Below, piece after piece: positions 51,979 to 63,856 of a stretch of 64,000 nt of DNA. The notes beneath the pieces were generated by a model. It was given only the letters and a program-made list of their open reading frames with translations. It did no database searches and was not told the origin of the DNA. Positions within the stretch are counted from its first letter, which is position 1. The number at the start of each line of letters is the position of its first letter. Source of the stretch: Symbiodinium natans (lineage: Eukaryota; Sar; Dinophyceae; Suessiales; Symbiodiniaceae). The position numbers and the translations under genes are program-made. The stretch is from the NCBI GenBank assembly GCA_905221605.1, contig CAJNDS010001524.1:295501-359500 (forward strand), read 5' to 3'.

Positions 51979-53026
51979 AGTGCTCGTCTTTCGCCGTGGG
52001 CCGTCCCTCGTCTCGCGTTCCACTGCTTGCGCGGCCCTTGTGGCTCAAGGCGCATCTTTGGCAGCCTTGGTGGGCGAGTCACATGTTAGGGTTTAAGGCT
52101 TAAGGGCTTATAAGGTTTATCACGGGGAGAATAATAAGGGTAGTTCCGGGAGTTTGGGGCTTAGGGTTGAGGGTAGAGAGGTTGAGGGTAGTTCAGGGAG
52201 TTGGGGGTTTAGGACATGTGGTTTATGGTTTGGGATTTAGGGTTTAGGGTTTACGGGCGGGGGCTTTCTGGAGTGTTCAGCTTCCCTAACATGGGCATCG
52301 GTTTACTCAGGGCTTATCGAGTCACAGCACCGAAGATGGAGTGAGACCTCAGACCGAAAGACTTAGGGTTTAGGGTTTAGGGTTTAGGGTTTAGGGTTTA
52401 GGGTTTAGGGTTTAGGGACATCTGAGGGTCTGAGTGTTTGATGTCGGAAATGAGCCGTCAACGTAACGTCAATCCGAAGAGGCTGAAACCATGGCAAGGC
52501 CACTGCACGTCGCAACCTTGCTATAGTCCTCAGCAGGGAATTAAGGAATTCGGGTCCTTCTACAATCCCTCAACCAGGGTGCGTGTTCTTCTGTACATAA
52601 AACCCTAACCCGCAATTACTAACCCCTGAACCCCAAAACCCTTAAACCCCTAACCCCCTAAACCCCCTAAACCCCTAAGCCCCAAAACTCCTAAATCCCG
52701 AAACCCCGAAACCCTACCCGTGAGCCTAAAGGGTCTCCCTCTCTCTCTCTCTGTATAGGTATGTGTGTATTTACGCATACGGTTCACTGGGGCCCCTGCG
52801 GCCGAGAAGATGGCGGCGAACACCACCTGCAACTTCCAAAGCGCTCTCGGCACCCCTCCTGATCCCTGAACCCTGAACCCTAAACCCTACACCCTCCTCC
52901 TGAGCCTAAAGGGTTTAGGGCTTATAAGTTTCTTTTCATCGTGGGGGCGAGGAGGGGTCCGAAGCCAGACATCTTGAAGGTGCTGGCACTTTGAACCTTG
53001 ACATGGTTGTGACGCACTCTCGGTGT

Positions 53027-53124
53027 AGGGTTTAGGGTTTAGGGTTTAGGGTTTAGGGTTTAGGGTTTAGGGTTTAGGGTTTAGGGTTTAGGGTTTAGGG
53101 TTTAGGGTTTAGGGTTTAGGGTTT
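53027..53124 (+). repeat. TTTAGGG array, 14 units
   Basis: Perfect heptamers. Confidence 0.95.
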
Positions 53125-53554
53125 TCTGTAAAAGGAACCTTTGAAGACTTCGGTTCTGAACCACACTGCCGCACAAGACTGTTGCACGACCACCGCCACC
53201 CTGCATTGTAGTTCTGTTTTTTGCCGGTGTCTGATAACCAGAAACCCTAAACCCTAAACTGGTGTTTACAGAAGAATAGGTCAAGAATCACACTGAAGCA
53301 CCTTTCGCACCTTCTCAGTTCTACCGGGAGGCCCAGGGGTTCCTAGCGGGGCCCAAATTGAACCCTAAAAATGGAGTCACATACCCTATAACTCCTACGC
53401 AGATACTATAAGATACCATAACCATAGCTCCTATTCTGTATGAACCATAAACTCATTGAAAAGTATCGGGTAATCTGTTGATTGGGTCCCTCTTTGCATG
53501 ATGGGAAAAATCTAGATTTCCGAAAGCGTTCCAAAGAAAACCACAGGGTATCTG

Positions 53555-53955
53555 AGATGGCTAGGTTACGCCAGGAAAAGCTAAGAAGAGCTAAGCCATG
53601 CTATGACAAGCTGGAATAACATATTTCCTTGGGTGAAATTATGCCTGTTCAAGAAACTACAGTTTGTTGGTGCTGCACAGCTCGTCAAAAATATCAGTCT
53701 TCGGTCGGACGGGGCGTGGGGTTTGGGTGTGGGGCTTGTGTGGCCTAGTTATTTTTATTTTCTATGCAATGAGGAATATTGTTTCTTGAGAGTCAGAAGC
53801 GAACTTGGCCTTTTTCCCTGGCTCGCTAAATCCTTCCTGGTCTCGGGCCCCGATCTGCTACGAAAGGCTAGAGAAGGCTAGGGGGAAGGCTAGCGAAAGC
53901 TAGGAAAAGCTAGAAAAACCTAGAACAAGCTAGAACAAGGTGGAAAAAACTAGAT
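53555..53955 (+). repeat. Loose AAGCTAGRA repeat clusters
   Basis: Two clusters (53555-53620, 53860-53955) of 10-13-bp units around GCTAG/GCTAAG. Low-grade tandem repeat. Confidence 0.55.
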
Positions 53956-54329
53956 TCTTCCGGGTTTTCGGGCACGCCCCCAGAGCCCCAGGCTAGTCGT
54001 AAGCAACTCTCGCCAAATTTTCCAAGAGCTTAGGTGACAATAGATTTCCAAATCCCTCATCCCTACACTCTACACCCGACAACTTTACGGCTTTCCAATA
54101 AAACGGTTTTTTTTGTCATGGATTCCAGCGGAATATCACAGAATGCCAGGGTTTCAGTGAAGCAACTATCTGGCTCCCTCACTCGTGTTCCCAGGGCCGA
54201 AGAGGGACCCAATCAACAGATGCCCCGACCCGTATCCTAGATAAACCCGAAACGACCCGGTTAAAATTTATTGGGTCCACAAGGTTCTGGCAACTTTTGA
54301 ATGGCACTGATATAACCTGAATTGGAGGG

Positions 54330-54958
54330 AGCGCTCTGCTTGCTTCGCGTTTGAATGTGAAGCTTTTGAAGCTCTGAAGCTTGTTGTCTTCGCGAGCCTG
54401 AAGCTTTTGAAACTTTTGAAGCTTCCTTGAAGCCTGAAGCTCTGAAGCTTCTCGAGCTTCGCGCTTCGTGTGAAGCCTGAAGTCTGAAGCTTCGCGAGCT
54501 TCGCGCTTCGCCTGAAGCTTGAAATCTGAAGCCCGGGAGCTTCGCGAGCTTCGCGAGCTTCGAAAGCTTCGCGAGCTTCGCCTGAAGCCTGAAGCTTCGC
54601 GAGCTTCGCGCTTCGCCTGAAGCTTGACGTCTGAAGCTCGCGAGCTTCGCGAGCTTCGCGAGCTTGGCGAGCTTGGCGAGCTTCGCGAGCTTCGCGAGCT
54701 TCGCGAGCTTCGCAAGCTTCGCGAGCTTCGCGAGTTTCGCGAGCTTCGGGAGCTTCGCCCTTCGCCTGAAGCTTGAAGTCTGAAGCTTCGCGAGCTTCGC
54801 GCTTCGCCTGCAGCTTCACGTCTGAAGCTCGGGAGCTTCGCGAGCTTCGCGAGCTTCGCGCTTCGCCTGAAGCCTGAACTCTGAAGCTTCGCGAGCTTCG
54901 CGCTTCGCCTGAAGCTTGAAGTCTGAAGCTCGGGAGCTTCGCGAGCTTCGCGCTTCAA
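54330..54958 (+). repeat. Minisatellite of GCTTCGCGA units with GAAGCCTGAAGC spacers
   Basis: The 9-bp unit GAGCTTCGC is tandemly repeated, broken by a CGCTTCGCCTGAAGCTTGA unit about seven times. Minus-strand frames encode REAREA and RSSRSS runs; this follows from the unit being a multiple of three. Confidence 0.85.
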
Positions 54959-55013
54959 AAACGAGGCTTCTCTGAGCCGCCCCTGGCTCGCAATCCTGAA
55001 TTGCTCGGTACGC

Positions 55014-55096
55014 CTAAACCCTAAACCCTAAACCCTAAACCCTAAACCCTAAACCCTAAACCCTAAACCCTAAACCCTCAACCCCAAACCCTAAAC
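55014..55096 (+). repeat. CCCTAAA array, about 11 units
   Basis: Directly follows the end of the minisatellite. Confidence 0.95.
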
Positions 55097-55213
55097 GCTG
55101 AGGGCTTCCGGTTTTCGGGCCGAGGAACACCACTGAGGAATCCGAGGTACACTGCGACGTTCATTTGCGCGGCCTCGGTGGCACCGAAGGTTTGCACTCT
55201 TGGACCCCCGAGA

Positions 55214-55314
55214 CCTGACTACTATTGGCTTAAGAACCCCAAAAGAAAAATATTAGTCCCTATATTGCCCTTAAGGAATCATACTTTTTTCGGGGTTCTG
55301 AAGCAATTAGTAGC
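55214..55314 (+). repeat. Family J hairpin element
   Basis: CTACTATTGGCTTAAGAACC and GGGGTTCTGAAGCAATTAGTAG inverted ends. Confidence 0.75.
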
Positions 55315-55737
55315 TGAAGGACATAATAAGCCGCTTTGGCTTGGCTTATGTTTGGGGATTTGGGGTCATACACCTTTGCTACTGTATTCCCTGTTAAACC
55401 CTAAACCCTAAACCTTAGGGTTCATTTGGTCCACAATGTTGTCGCATCCACTTCAGGATGTCGATGCTGCGCTCTGGGCTTTACAAGAGACTCGGGGTTC
55501 AGGTCTTGGGGTGAAAAAAACTGTGCAAGGGCTGAAGCGTTGCTCTTGGCCTTGCTTTTTTTGAGATTCGCGAACTTCAGCTTGCGACTTGCTTGGGGGG
55601 TTTCATTGTAACCCCCAGGATACTTCTCGGGACCAAATGAATCCTAAAACCCTGCAAGGGGATCAAACACCCTATGCTACTATAAATTCTTAGGGTATAT
55701 ACCCATAAACTCCTTTTGGGCTCATGTGGCTCATGTG

Positions 55738-55850
55738 GGGTTTCCGAAATTAGGGGTACCTTTTTGGGGTCCTTACTATCAGGGACGCCTAGTATTTGAG
55801 GATCTATACTGGGGGCAGACTGGGGGTCCCACTATTTTCGTAAACCTCAT
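55738..55850 (+). repeat. Family G hairpin element
   Basis: GGGTTTCCGAAATTAGGGGT and GTCCCACTATTTTCGTAAACC inverted ends; same family as intron 18222-18394. A CCCTAAA array begins at once after it. Confidence 0.7.
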
Positions 55851-55944
55851 AAACCCTAAACCCTAAACCCTAAACCCTAAACCCTAAACCCTAAACCCTA
55901 AACCCTAAACCCTAAACCCTAAACCCTAAACCCTAAACCCTAAA
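55850..55944 (+). repeat. CCCTAAA array, 13 units
   Basis: Perfect heptamers. Confidence 0.95.
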
Positions 55945-56295
55945 GAAAGCCCCACAAGGCACCGGCTGCTGCGCGCTTGGCCGGCTCATCCACCGCCTGC
56001 GCTCGCAGGCCGCGGCCCTACTGGGCTTCGGGGCTGAAGATGTCATACATGTAGGGGCCCTCCCTCATGCTAACAGTCCCAAAAAGGGGACTATAGTCCC
56101 TACTGTAGGGACTGTTTGTATAAGGGGAACATTTCAGGTCATACATGCAGGGGCCCCCCTAGTTGTAAATAGGGTTATATAAGGGCACTTCATTCGGTTG
56201 GAAGTCTTTACTCCTTGGGTTGTGCCGCGTTCGGAAGGCCCCAGCTGCTAGTCTCTGCGGGATAAATGTGCCCTTCCGAACGGTGCTGGCGATAG

Positions 56296-56585
56296 CCCCT
56301 CTAAACCCCTGCAACCCCTAAAAGCCTAAAAAACCCTAAAACACCAAAACCCCTAAAACCCTAAAACCCCTAAAAACCCTAAAACACCTTAAACCCCTAA
56401 ACCCTAAAACCCTAAAACCCCAAAACCGTAAAACCACTAAAACCCCTAAAACCACTAAACTCTACAACCCCAAATCCCAAAAAACCCTAAAACCCCTAAA
56501 ACCCCTGAAAACCCTAAAAACCCCAAAAAAACCCAAAACCCCAAAACCCCAAACCCGAAACCCGAAACCCGAAACCCTAAACCCT
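56296..56585 (+). repeat. Variant array CCCTAAAA/CCCCTAAAA
   Basis: About 30 units of 8-9 bp instead of 7, returning to CCCGAAA and then perfect CCCTAAA at the right end. A similar variant block lies at 44075-44180. Confidence 0.85.
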
Positions 56586-57846
56586 AAACCCTAAACCCCA
56601 TCCCCGGTTCAGGGCTGCCACCTGGATGGCCACGACCTGTAGCCAACTGCCGCAGAGAGCCGCTGTCACCACCTCCAGAAGAGTTTCGGGTTTAGGGTTT
56701 CGGGTTTCAGGGTCACCGTGTTAAAACAGGCGGGGTAGGGGGGGGTACCCCGGCAGCGGAAAAAACCCCACTACCCCCCCCCACCCACCCCCCACCCCCC
56801 CCCCACCCCGCCCCCACACCCCCCCTGCGGGGTCGGCAGCTTGAGCCGGAGGCTCTTAAATTTAGGGCTTAGGTTTAGGTTTTAGGGTTTTTCGGGTTTA
56901 GGGTTTAGGATTTACGGTTCAAGTCCAGAAGAGGGAGTTTGGGGTGTACAGTTGAGATGTTTCAGCCTTGTACAAACAGCTCCTTAATTGGGATGATAAT
57001 AGGGGTGCTACAATCCCGATTAAGGACTGTTAGTACACAATCCCGATTAAGGATAGGCGTTTGCCGGAAGGCCCTGCGAACCACTTGAAGCCTTCTCCTG
57101 ATCAGCTTGTTGTCTTGGGGTAGTTGCATGGTCCCTTAGTACGGGCTCTTTAAAGGGGGCCCCTTATATCATCAGAACCCTTTAAAGGCCCTGTACCGAC
57201 CCTCCTTGAATGTTGATCGATCGCTAGGCCCCAGCACTCAACGAAAGTATCTCCCTGACAAGTGCTGAAACGAAACGTGAAAGTACACACACTGAATCCT
57301 ATTGCGCATGCCGGAATCCTGACAGGACCGCGACTTACTCAAGGGGCTGGAGGAAAGCACCTCTAACATCCCTACGCCCTACACAATCCCCACATGATAT
57401 ACCCCAAGATGTAGTAGCTACATTCACCCCCTTCCTCCCCTTAAGCACGGGCTAAAGACACCAAAACTCAGCCAGGTCGGCGAAAGGAAACCAGATCACC
57501 AGAAGCGCCGCATCACCGAGGATGATTTCCTTTGGGGGGGGGGGGGGCGCCTGGGTGGTTCTGCATGAGCCTTGCCATTGAAGAGGAATAAAGAGGTGCA
57601 GTGTTTTGTTCAGCTTGAACCCAAAACCCGAAACTCCCGCAAAAAACGTCTTTCGAAGCCCGAACCCCACAGTGTTCCCAACCCTTCATCGTCGCAGGAT
57701 CCCTCCGCTACTGGTGCTTCAGCTTTTTGGGGGGGAGTGAAGGGCCGATGGACATTCTGCACAGGCTGTATGATTTTGCCTTCCAGAGCTGTGCAAGGGA
57801 TCCTGGTTCCCAGAAACCCTAACCGTAAACCCTTAACCTTAACCCC

Positions 57847-58152
57847 TTAACCACAAACCCTAAAAACCCAACAAAAGGGGCCACTGTAGCCTTTTTCAGA
57901 GGTAGATGTTAGGTTTATAGGGTTATGGTTTAGGGTTTGAAGGTTTCGGGCATAGGAAACCCTCAACCTCCCCATGCCTAAACTGCAAACATCTGGGCCG
58001 ACGGCCTCTTTCTCTTTTTCGGAAAGAGTACCACGTTCCCCTAGCAACTTCTTTATGACACTATGTAGTGGAGCCACCTCACGAACCTGTCCCGGAGAAA
58101 AATCTATTCCAAGACTTCCTCTTCGGGCCAATAGAACCAGAAAACAAATCAA
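57847..58152 (-). CDS. Exon-like segment, minus strand, unidentified
   Basis: Reads ARRGSLGIDFSPGQVREVAP, then KKLLGERGTLSEKEKEAVGP and CSLGMGRLRVSYARN. The left part of the frame runs into repeat-derived sequence, so the exon is probably 57960-58140. Confidence 0.35.
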   Translation of the reverse strand: MICFLVLLARRGSLGIDFSPGQVREVAPLHSVIKKLLGERGTLSEKEKEAVGPDVCSLGMGRLRVSYARNLQTLNHNPINLTSTSEKGYSGPFCWVFRVCG

Positions 58153-58546
58153 TCCGAAGCCCTACGAAAAGTACCCCAAACGACCCTGAACCCTAAAACC
58201 CTAAACCCTAAACCCTAAAACCCTAAAGGCCCCAAACCCTAACCTAAACTCCCCTCCGCCCCCCACCCCCCCCCCCCACCCCGCAGCTCCTGGCTGGCGG
58301 CGTGGCGGATGAGGAGCACCCAGGCTGGCAGCCGCAGCAGAGCCACCTCAGCATTTTGACCGGCTAAGCTTTTGTGGGGCTTAGGGCCCCATGGGGCAAA
58401 CTAGGGGTTGATTTTTCAGGGGGTCTCTAGGGCTCAGGGTTTGGGAACTAGGGGTTTAGGGCTTCTGGGTTTAGGGTTCAGACTCAAGGGTTTATAGGCT
58501 AGGGTATGAACCGACGGCATCAGGTTTGGAGTTTAGCATTATTATC

Positions 58547-58659
58547 CTTGGTAGCCCAGTAACCATCTTGTACAAAAGGGCATCCTTTTTGGTTACTTTA
58601 TAAGGGGAACCCAGAGCCAAGAAAAATTGTCAAGGGCCGGGGTACCACTGGGCTGCCCA
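58547..58659 (+). repeat. Family C hairpin element
   Basis: CTTGGTAGCCCAGTAACCAT and GTACCACTGGGCTGCCCAG ends. Confidence 0.8.
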
Positions 58660-58719
58660 GTATTGGACAAGTATCAGATAGAACCATCAGGGCGCCCCAG
58701 CTGCGTCCAGTTGCTAAGC

Positions 58720-58840
58720 TACTTGGTAGCCCAGAAACCATATTATAACAAGGGCACCTTTTTTTTTGGGTTGGTTACTTGATAAGGGAACCCAGAGAAA
58801 AGAAACAAAAAGGGTAAAGGGTACCACTGGGCTACTAAGG
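58720..58840 (+). repeat. Family C hairpin element
   Basis: CTTGGTAGCCCAGAAACCAT and GTACCACTGGGCTACTAAGG ends, 60 bp from the previous copy. The 60-bp spacer and 58843-58975 are exon-like on the minus strand. Confidence 0.8.
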
Positions 58841-58842
58841 CC

Positions 58843-58975
58843 ATTTGCTGGTAAGTGACACCGGGACATTTGGGCTCGTGGCTTGGAGTTGCTTCGGAAC
58901 TCTCAGTTTCAGGATGCTGTCGGAACAATGATTGGTGGCAGGCCCCGCTTTGCAACAGAATCTGCTGGAACACAA
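58843..58975 (-). CDS. Exon-like segment, minus strand, unidentified
   Basis: Reads FQQILLQSGACHQSLFRQHP, then ETESSEATPSHEPKCPGVTY, ending QMAL at the edge of the family C element. Confidence 0.3.
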
Positions 58976-58977
58976 AA

Positions 58978-59096
58978 CCCTAAGGGTCCATGTACCTATA
59001 TAAGCATATATAGTATATACTTGGGCCTTGAAGGGGTTCCCATATAGTAGCTTTAGGGCCCATGTATATACTATAAAGGTACATGGACCCTTAGGG
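58978..59096 (+). repeat. Family I hairpin element
   Basis: CCCTAAGGGTCCATGTACCT and AGGTACATGGACCCTTAGGG, perfect 20-bp inverted ends apart from one base. Confidence 0.85.
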
Positions 59097-59217
59097 AAAA
59101 CTCATTCCCTCAAGCCAGCGAAACCTTGGGAACCCTCCCCTGGGCCCCTGGCAGCCCAATTCAGCAGCAGGTGCAGCCGCAAGCGCCTACGCGCACAAGG
59201 TCTTGATTTAGGGTGGA

Positions 59218-59287
59218 CCTAAACCCTAAACCCTAAACCCTAAACCCTAAACCCTAAACCCTAAACCCTAAACCCTAAACCCTAAAC
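59218..59287 (+). repeat. CCCTAAA array, about 10 units
   Basis: Perfect heptamers. Confidence 0.95.
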
Positions 59288-59566
59288 CATGGGAGTTCGA
59301 AGGTGCAGGCGGGACCAAGCCCTTGCCTAGGTGTAGGCAGCAAGAAGAAGAGCACGCGGCCAACCTTGGCACAGGAAGGCTTGCGGGGTTTAGGGTTTAG
59401 GGTTTAGGGTTATCGCGTGCAGAGGATGGGTTGAGGCATCCAAGGTTCTTGCTCCATGTCAGGGGCTCTTCATGTGCCCTTTCGGGGTACGCAAGAAGGT
59501 CCCATGCTTTTCATCAAACCCTGTGTGCTGTTGGCACAGTCCGCAACCCCCCTCTAGTGATGCTTT

Positions 59567-59668
59567 ACTATACTCCCCTTAGAACCTTAATAAAAAAAAA
59601 ACATGTTCAATATCCTCTTGGGTTTAGAAAAACCAAAATAAAAAAATGATTCCCAAGGGGGATGTAGT
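59567..59668 (+). repeat. Family D element
   Basis: CTATACTCCCCTTAGAACCT at the left, TTCCCAAGGGGGATGTAG at the right; same family as intron 38208-38314. Confidence 0.75.
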
Positions 59669-60614
59669 CTAGTCAATTGCAACTTGGCTGTCGCCCTGGC
59701 CACGAGATGCTCAGGCGAGGCACGGCCAAAAATGCAAGCAAGCCCTATCGAATCTGCGTCGTTCATGGCAAGGCCTGTGGGCTTCTTGAGGCACTGGCAA
59801 AGTCACCCAAGAGCTTGAACAGCACGATCTCCTGATCAAGGTTCTCAAGTTGTGTCCAAACTCCGCCCTCGACTCTATCCTCATGCTAGCACAGGCAGTT
59901 CCTGGCTACTCTTGATGCACGATCTGACAGGAGAGCTCCATGGGCTCGGCACTCATGGCCTCGACGCCAGTCCTACTTCTGAGGGCGGCGCCATAAATGA
60001 AAGCAGCGCAGGGAGCGGTTCAGTGCTTTGGGTGAACCGTGCGGCGGCTAAAAAAATCTAAGTATGACTTTAGGGCTTTAGATCGAAATGTTTCTGTGAT
60101 CTGCCCAAAATCATGTATGGTTCAGCAATACTTTTATCGATATCGAAACCGCATCGGTATCGAACCGTGAGATGTCGCCAGGAGGCGGTATCGTTGTTGG
60201 ATCGAACCGAAACAGACCAGTATCGCGACAAATCGACATCAAGGTCGCATGCTGATCCATTAGGCCGCGGGGGGCTTTCAATTTCTCAAACTCTTATCTC
60301 AAGCCCCTAAGGCCCCAAGGCCCCCCAAGCCCAAAACCCGAAGCCCAGAAAGAAAACCGCACCTGCTAGTGCGAAGAAAAACCAAACGTGATTGTTTTTG
60401 CACATGGAAATAGACCTACACCCGAAACCCTGAACCCTGAGCTCCTGCCCGAGATCAAAGCGGCCGTGCGCCAAAACGTTGGCCAACGGCGTGAGCGAGA
60501 TGTTCAGCCTGTGGTCCCAGGGCGCTTTGCTGTCCATACGATCAACTCTTGATTACGGTTTATAGGGTTCAGGGTCTTAAGGGCGTAGTGTTGACCTTAC
60601 GGGCTTTACGACTA

Positions 60615-60728
60615 GTACCTTGTGAACCACCTGAACCTAAAAAGGGCCTGTCGTTCACATACCCTACATCGGGATCATGGTAGCATAGGGTACATGACCC
60701 CAAGTGTCGTGTTCATCTGGTCCCTAGA
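60615..60728 (+). repeat. Family B hairpin element
   Basis: ACCTTGTGAACCACCTGAAC and GTTCATCTGGTCCCTAG ends. Confidence 0.65.
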
Positions 60729-61705
60729 CCCTAAACCCTAAACCCCCACATATCTGGTGGGCGTTCTAGGGGAAACTCCGAGGGACCCTCTGCGTCTCCA
60801 GGGTTTAGGGTTTAGGGTTTAGGGTTTTTTAGGGCATAGGGCCTAGGGCTCAGGGTAGATGTGTTTCTTTCATATTGAATCCTTCAGCTAACCCGATGTT
60901 AGGATCCCCTTGTGAAAGCCCACAACCGGGGCCGTCGCCCGACGACGAAGACTTGGCAAAGGAAGGCAAACCTTTGCACGAAGACCTGCCGTCGGCCGCA
61001 GCCGCAGAATTCAACCCCTTACAGGGTTTAGGGTTTAGGGTTTAGGGCTTAGGGTTCGGCAACCAACCAGAACCACAAAAACCATGCGACAAGGAACCCA
61101 GTGTTGAGGCACAAGCCAGCACACGCAGAAAAACAAACGCTTCAGGGACCCTGCGCCTTTCTGTTATCCGCGACTTCTCGGGGAACTGAAAAGAATTCTG
61201 TGCCTTTGCGATAGCGGCTTGGTTTCCCTAAACCCTAAACCCTAAACCCTGAACCCTAAACCCTAAACCCTAAAACCCTAAACCCTTAACCCTAAACCCA
61301 AAGCAGGTCTGGGCAGCTCTTTGACCCCTGAGCCCCCCCCTCTGCACCCAACGCGGAAGCCCGTAAAACCCTCGCCCTGGATGCCGCAGGGATGAAGCTA
61401 GCCTCAGGGCTCGAGTTTAGGGTTTAGGGTTTAGGGTTTAGGGAACAACGCATATAGAACCCTAACAACCCCAATATATACATTTGTAAATTACATATAT
61501 ATATATATGTGCAACCCTAAGTAAGAACCCCTATGTAACCCCAATAAAAGGGGAACGCGGGCGAGAAGCTCTGAAGCCTTCTCATCCCAGGAGCTGACGG
61601 GACTGAGCCAGCTCGGCTGGTGTTGCGTCTCCTTCTTCGGTGTCGAGATTCGGGTTTAGGGTTTAGGGTTGAGGGTTTAGGGGGGGGACGGCCTTCTAGA
61701 TACGA

Positions 61706-61805
61706 CCTTGTGGGACCACATGAACCCTGCAAAAGGGGGTCATATACCCTGTGCTACTATAACTCCTATTGAGTTACGTGAATCATTAGGGTTCATGTGA
61801 TTCCC
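61706..61805 (+). repeat. Family B hairpin element
   Basis: ACCTTGTGGGACCACATGAA and TTAGGGTTCATGTGATTCCC ends. Confidence 0.65.
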
Positions 61806-62386
61806 AAAATAGTTTTGCTTCCGGACTCAGGGAACCTATATCCCCTTGTATAGCCCTTCAGGTGATTCCATCAGGAACTGGTTGGTAAATCCCATATATA
61901 ACTCCCTTAACCCTAAACCCTAAACCCTAGACCCTAGACCCTAAACCCTAAACCCTAAACCCTAAACCCCAAACCCTAAACCCTAAACCCCAACCCTTTC
62001 AAGGATCATATCGGGAACTGGTCTTCAGTGGCATCGGAGAACGGGAGCCTCTGAAGGCTTTCAGGCATCCTACTCGGAGGCATAACTGCACACATATCCC
62101 CAACTATTCTCTAGCGTTTCGGGTTTAGGGTTTAGGGTTTAGGGTTTAGAAGGGGCTCATAAGTGGGTTGTAAGTACCGCTCAGTTTGGAACTGGGTTCA
62201 TAAGTACCATGAACCTCCCAAGCGCTTGACACACCATGGATGGCAGTCCATTGGCGCAGGGTTTTAGGATTTTAGGGTTTAGGGTCTCAGGGTTTAGGGT
62301 TCTAGGGTTTAGGGGTTTTAGGGTTTTAGGGTTCTAGGGGAGAAGGGAGAGTGCGTAAAAAAGAGGCCTGCGGATATTCAAGGTAA

Positions 62387-62436
62387 CCCCCCCCCCCCCC
62401 CCCCCCCCCCCTTCACCCAACAAACCCCCCCCCCCC

Positions 62437-62490
<54 letters not shown>
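62387..62490 (+). repeat. Long poly-C tract
   Basis: About 100 bp of nearly pure C; true length is probably not reliable. AT-rich sequence with ATTTCTATT and ATTAG motifs follows (62500-62880). Confidence 0.85.
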
Positions 62491-62882
62491 ATGCTCAATT
62501 CCACATTTCCTCTGCCATGTTTGGTAGGATTCCTATTGCTTTTTATTCGGAATCCTTCTAATTTCAAGAGGATTTCTATTAATGTAACAAGATTTCTATT
62601 TGCCTTCTTTTTTCGTAGCATTTCTAATCGGACTTCTACTAATTTTAATAGCAGTTCAATCAATTGTAATAGGAGTTGAACTTAATTCGACAAGGATTTC
62701 TATTATTTCAATACGAATCCCGTTAAACCTAATACAAATCTTATTAGAAGGGATAAAAATCTCATTCATATTATTAGAAATCTTTCAAAAGTAACAAAAA
62801 CCCGATTAGAATCAAAAGAAGTCCTATTAAAACGTTAATTAAAATCAAGTGAAACCCTATTAAGAACACTGTTATTGACCAA

Positions 62883-62996
62883 GGGGGGGGGGGGGGGGGG
62901 CCCCCCCCCCCCCCCCCTTGAACAAGAGGGGGGGGGAGGGGGGGGGGGGGGGGGCATTGAACAAGAGAGGGGGGGGGGGAGGGGGGGGGGGGGGGC
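62883..62996 (+). repeat. Poly-G/poly-C inverted tract
   Basis: G-run, then C-run, then G-runs interrupted by TTGAACAAGAG. It can fold back on itself. Confidence 0.85.
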
Positions 62997-63185
62997 TGGC
63001 TTATGTTCCCGCAGGCCGCAGTGGCGCGCACTATCGGTTTAGGGGTTTTAGGGTTTAGGGCTTTAGGGTTTTAGGGTTTAAGGCCTTAGGGTTTTAGGGT
63101 CTTAGGGTGTTTTAGGGCTGTAGGCTCCTTTCGCTGGCCCGCTGCGGGCGCTGGACTGCTCCCCGGCAAAGCCCAAACCCACGAG

Positions 63186-63304
63186 GGTTTAGGGTTTAGG
63201 GTTTATAGGGTTTAGGGTTTAGGGTTTAGGGTTTAGGGTTTAGGGTTTAGGGTTTAGGGTTTAGGGTTTAGGGTTTAGGGTTTAGGGTTTAGGGTTTAGG
63301 GTTT
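63186..63304 (+). repeat. TTTAGGG array, about 17 units
   Basis: One TATAGGG-type unit near the left; the rest perfect. Confidence 0.95.
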
Positions 63305-63433
63305 ACAAACGGAAGCGCGCTTTGGGAGCGCGCGGTAGTCTGCAGGGTGCTTGAAGGAGGATTTACGGTGATTCTTGAGGGTTTTAGGGTTGTAGTGTTT
63401 CAGGGTTTACCCTTAAATCCTACGAACTGAACC

Positions 63434-63856
63434 CGAAAGCCTGTGGCTCTAGTCCATCTGCTTCATCAGTGGTGGATTCTGCAGCCCATGGGGTGATTCT
63501 TCTAACACGGCCCAGAATATGTCGGGCCCTAAGTAATGTTAGAACTCACCATGTACGCTTTGGGTTCTTCAGGTCAACCCTGGGGCCCGCAATGAACCCG
63601 AAAAATTGGGGGTCACATACCCAATGCTACCAATCCCTATGAGGGTATATGAACCTTATACTACTATAATCCCTAGTAAGGTATATACTCTTATAATCCC
63701 ATTTGGGGTGCATGAACCGTAGACCCCATTAGGGTTCTAATGGTCCCCAAGGCGCAGCAGCCAGTCCTGGAGTATGGGCGCATCCACCCTGTCATGGCCA
63801 ACACGTCGTTGGGAAGCCCCGGAAGGGTGGGGGCATTCTTGGATTGTAGCGGCTGA
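63434..63856 (+). CDS. 3' end of an unidentified gene, two exons split by a family B element
   Basis: 63434-63590 reads KACGSSPSASSVVDSAAHGV, then RPRICRALSNVRTHHVRFGF. After the element 63590-63751 (ends ATGAACCC and GGTCCCCAAG) exon 63752-63856 reads AQQPVLEYGRIHPVMANTSL and ends in TGA. The donor was not solved. Function unknown. Confidence 0.45.
63590..63751 (+). repeat. Family B element, probable intron
   Basis: Begins near GCAATGAACCCGAAAAATTGG and ends TTAGGGTTCTAATGGTCCCCAAG directly before exon 63752. Confidence 0.6.

Noticed and set aside
54179-54958. 259-codon minus-strand frame rich in REA/RSS
   Set aside because: Product of a 9-bp minisatellite; open in several frames.
60110-60240. 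Cluster of GGTATCG/ATCGAAACCG words
   Set aside because: Only a few degenerate words in 130 bp; no clear unit, arms or duplication.
62387-62996. Poly-C/poly-G tracts as functional elements
   Set aside because: Homopolymers of this length are error-prone in sequencing and assembly; recorded as repeats only.
24453-63751. Hairpin families as autonomous DNA transposons
   Set aside because: All copies are under about 260 bp and no transposase frame is present in the window; they can only be non-autonomous here.
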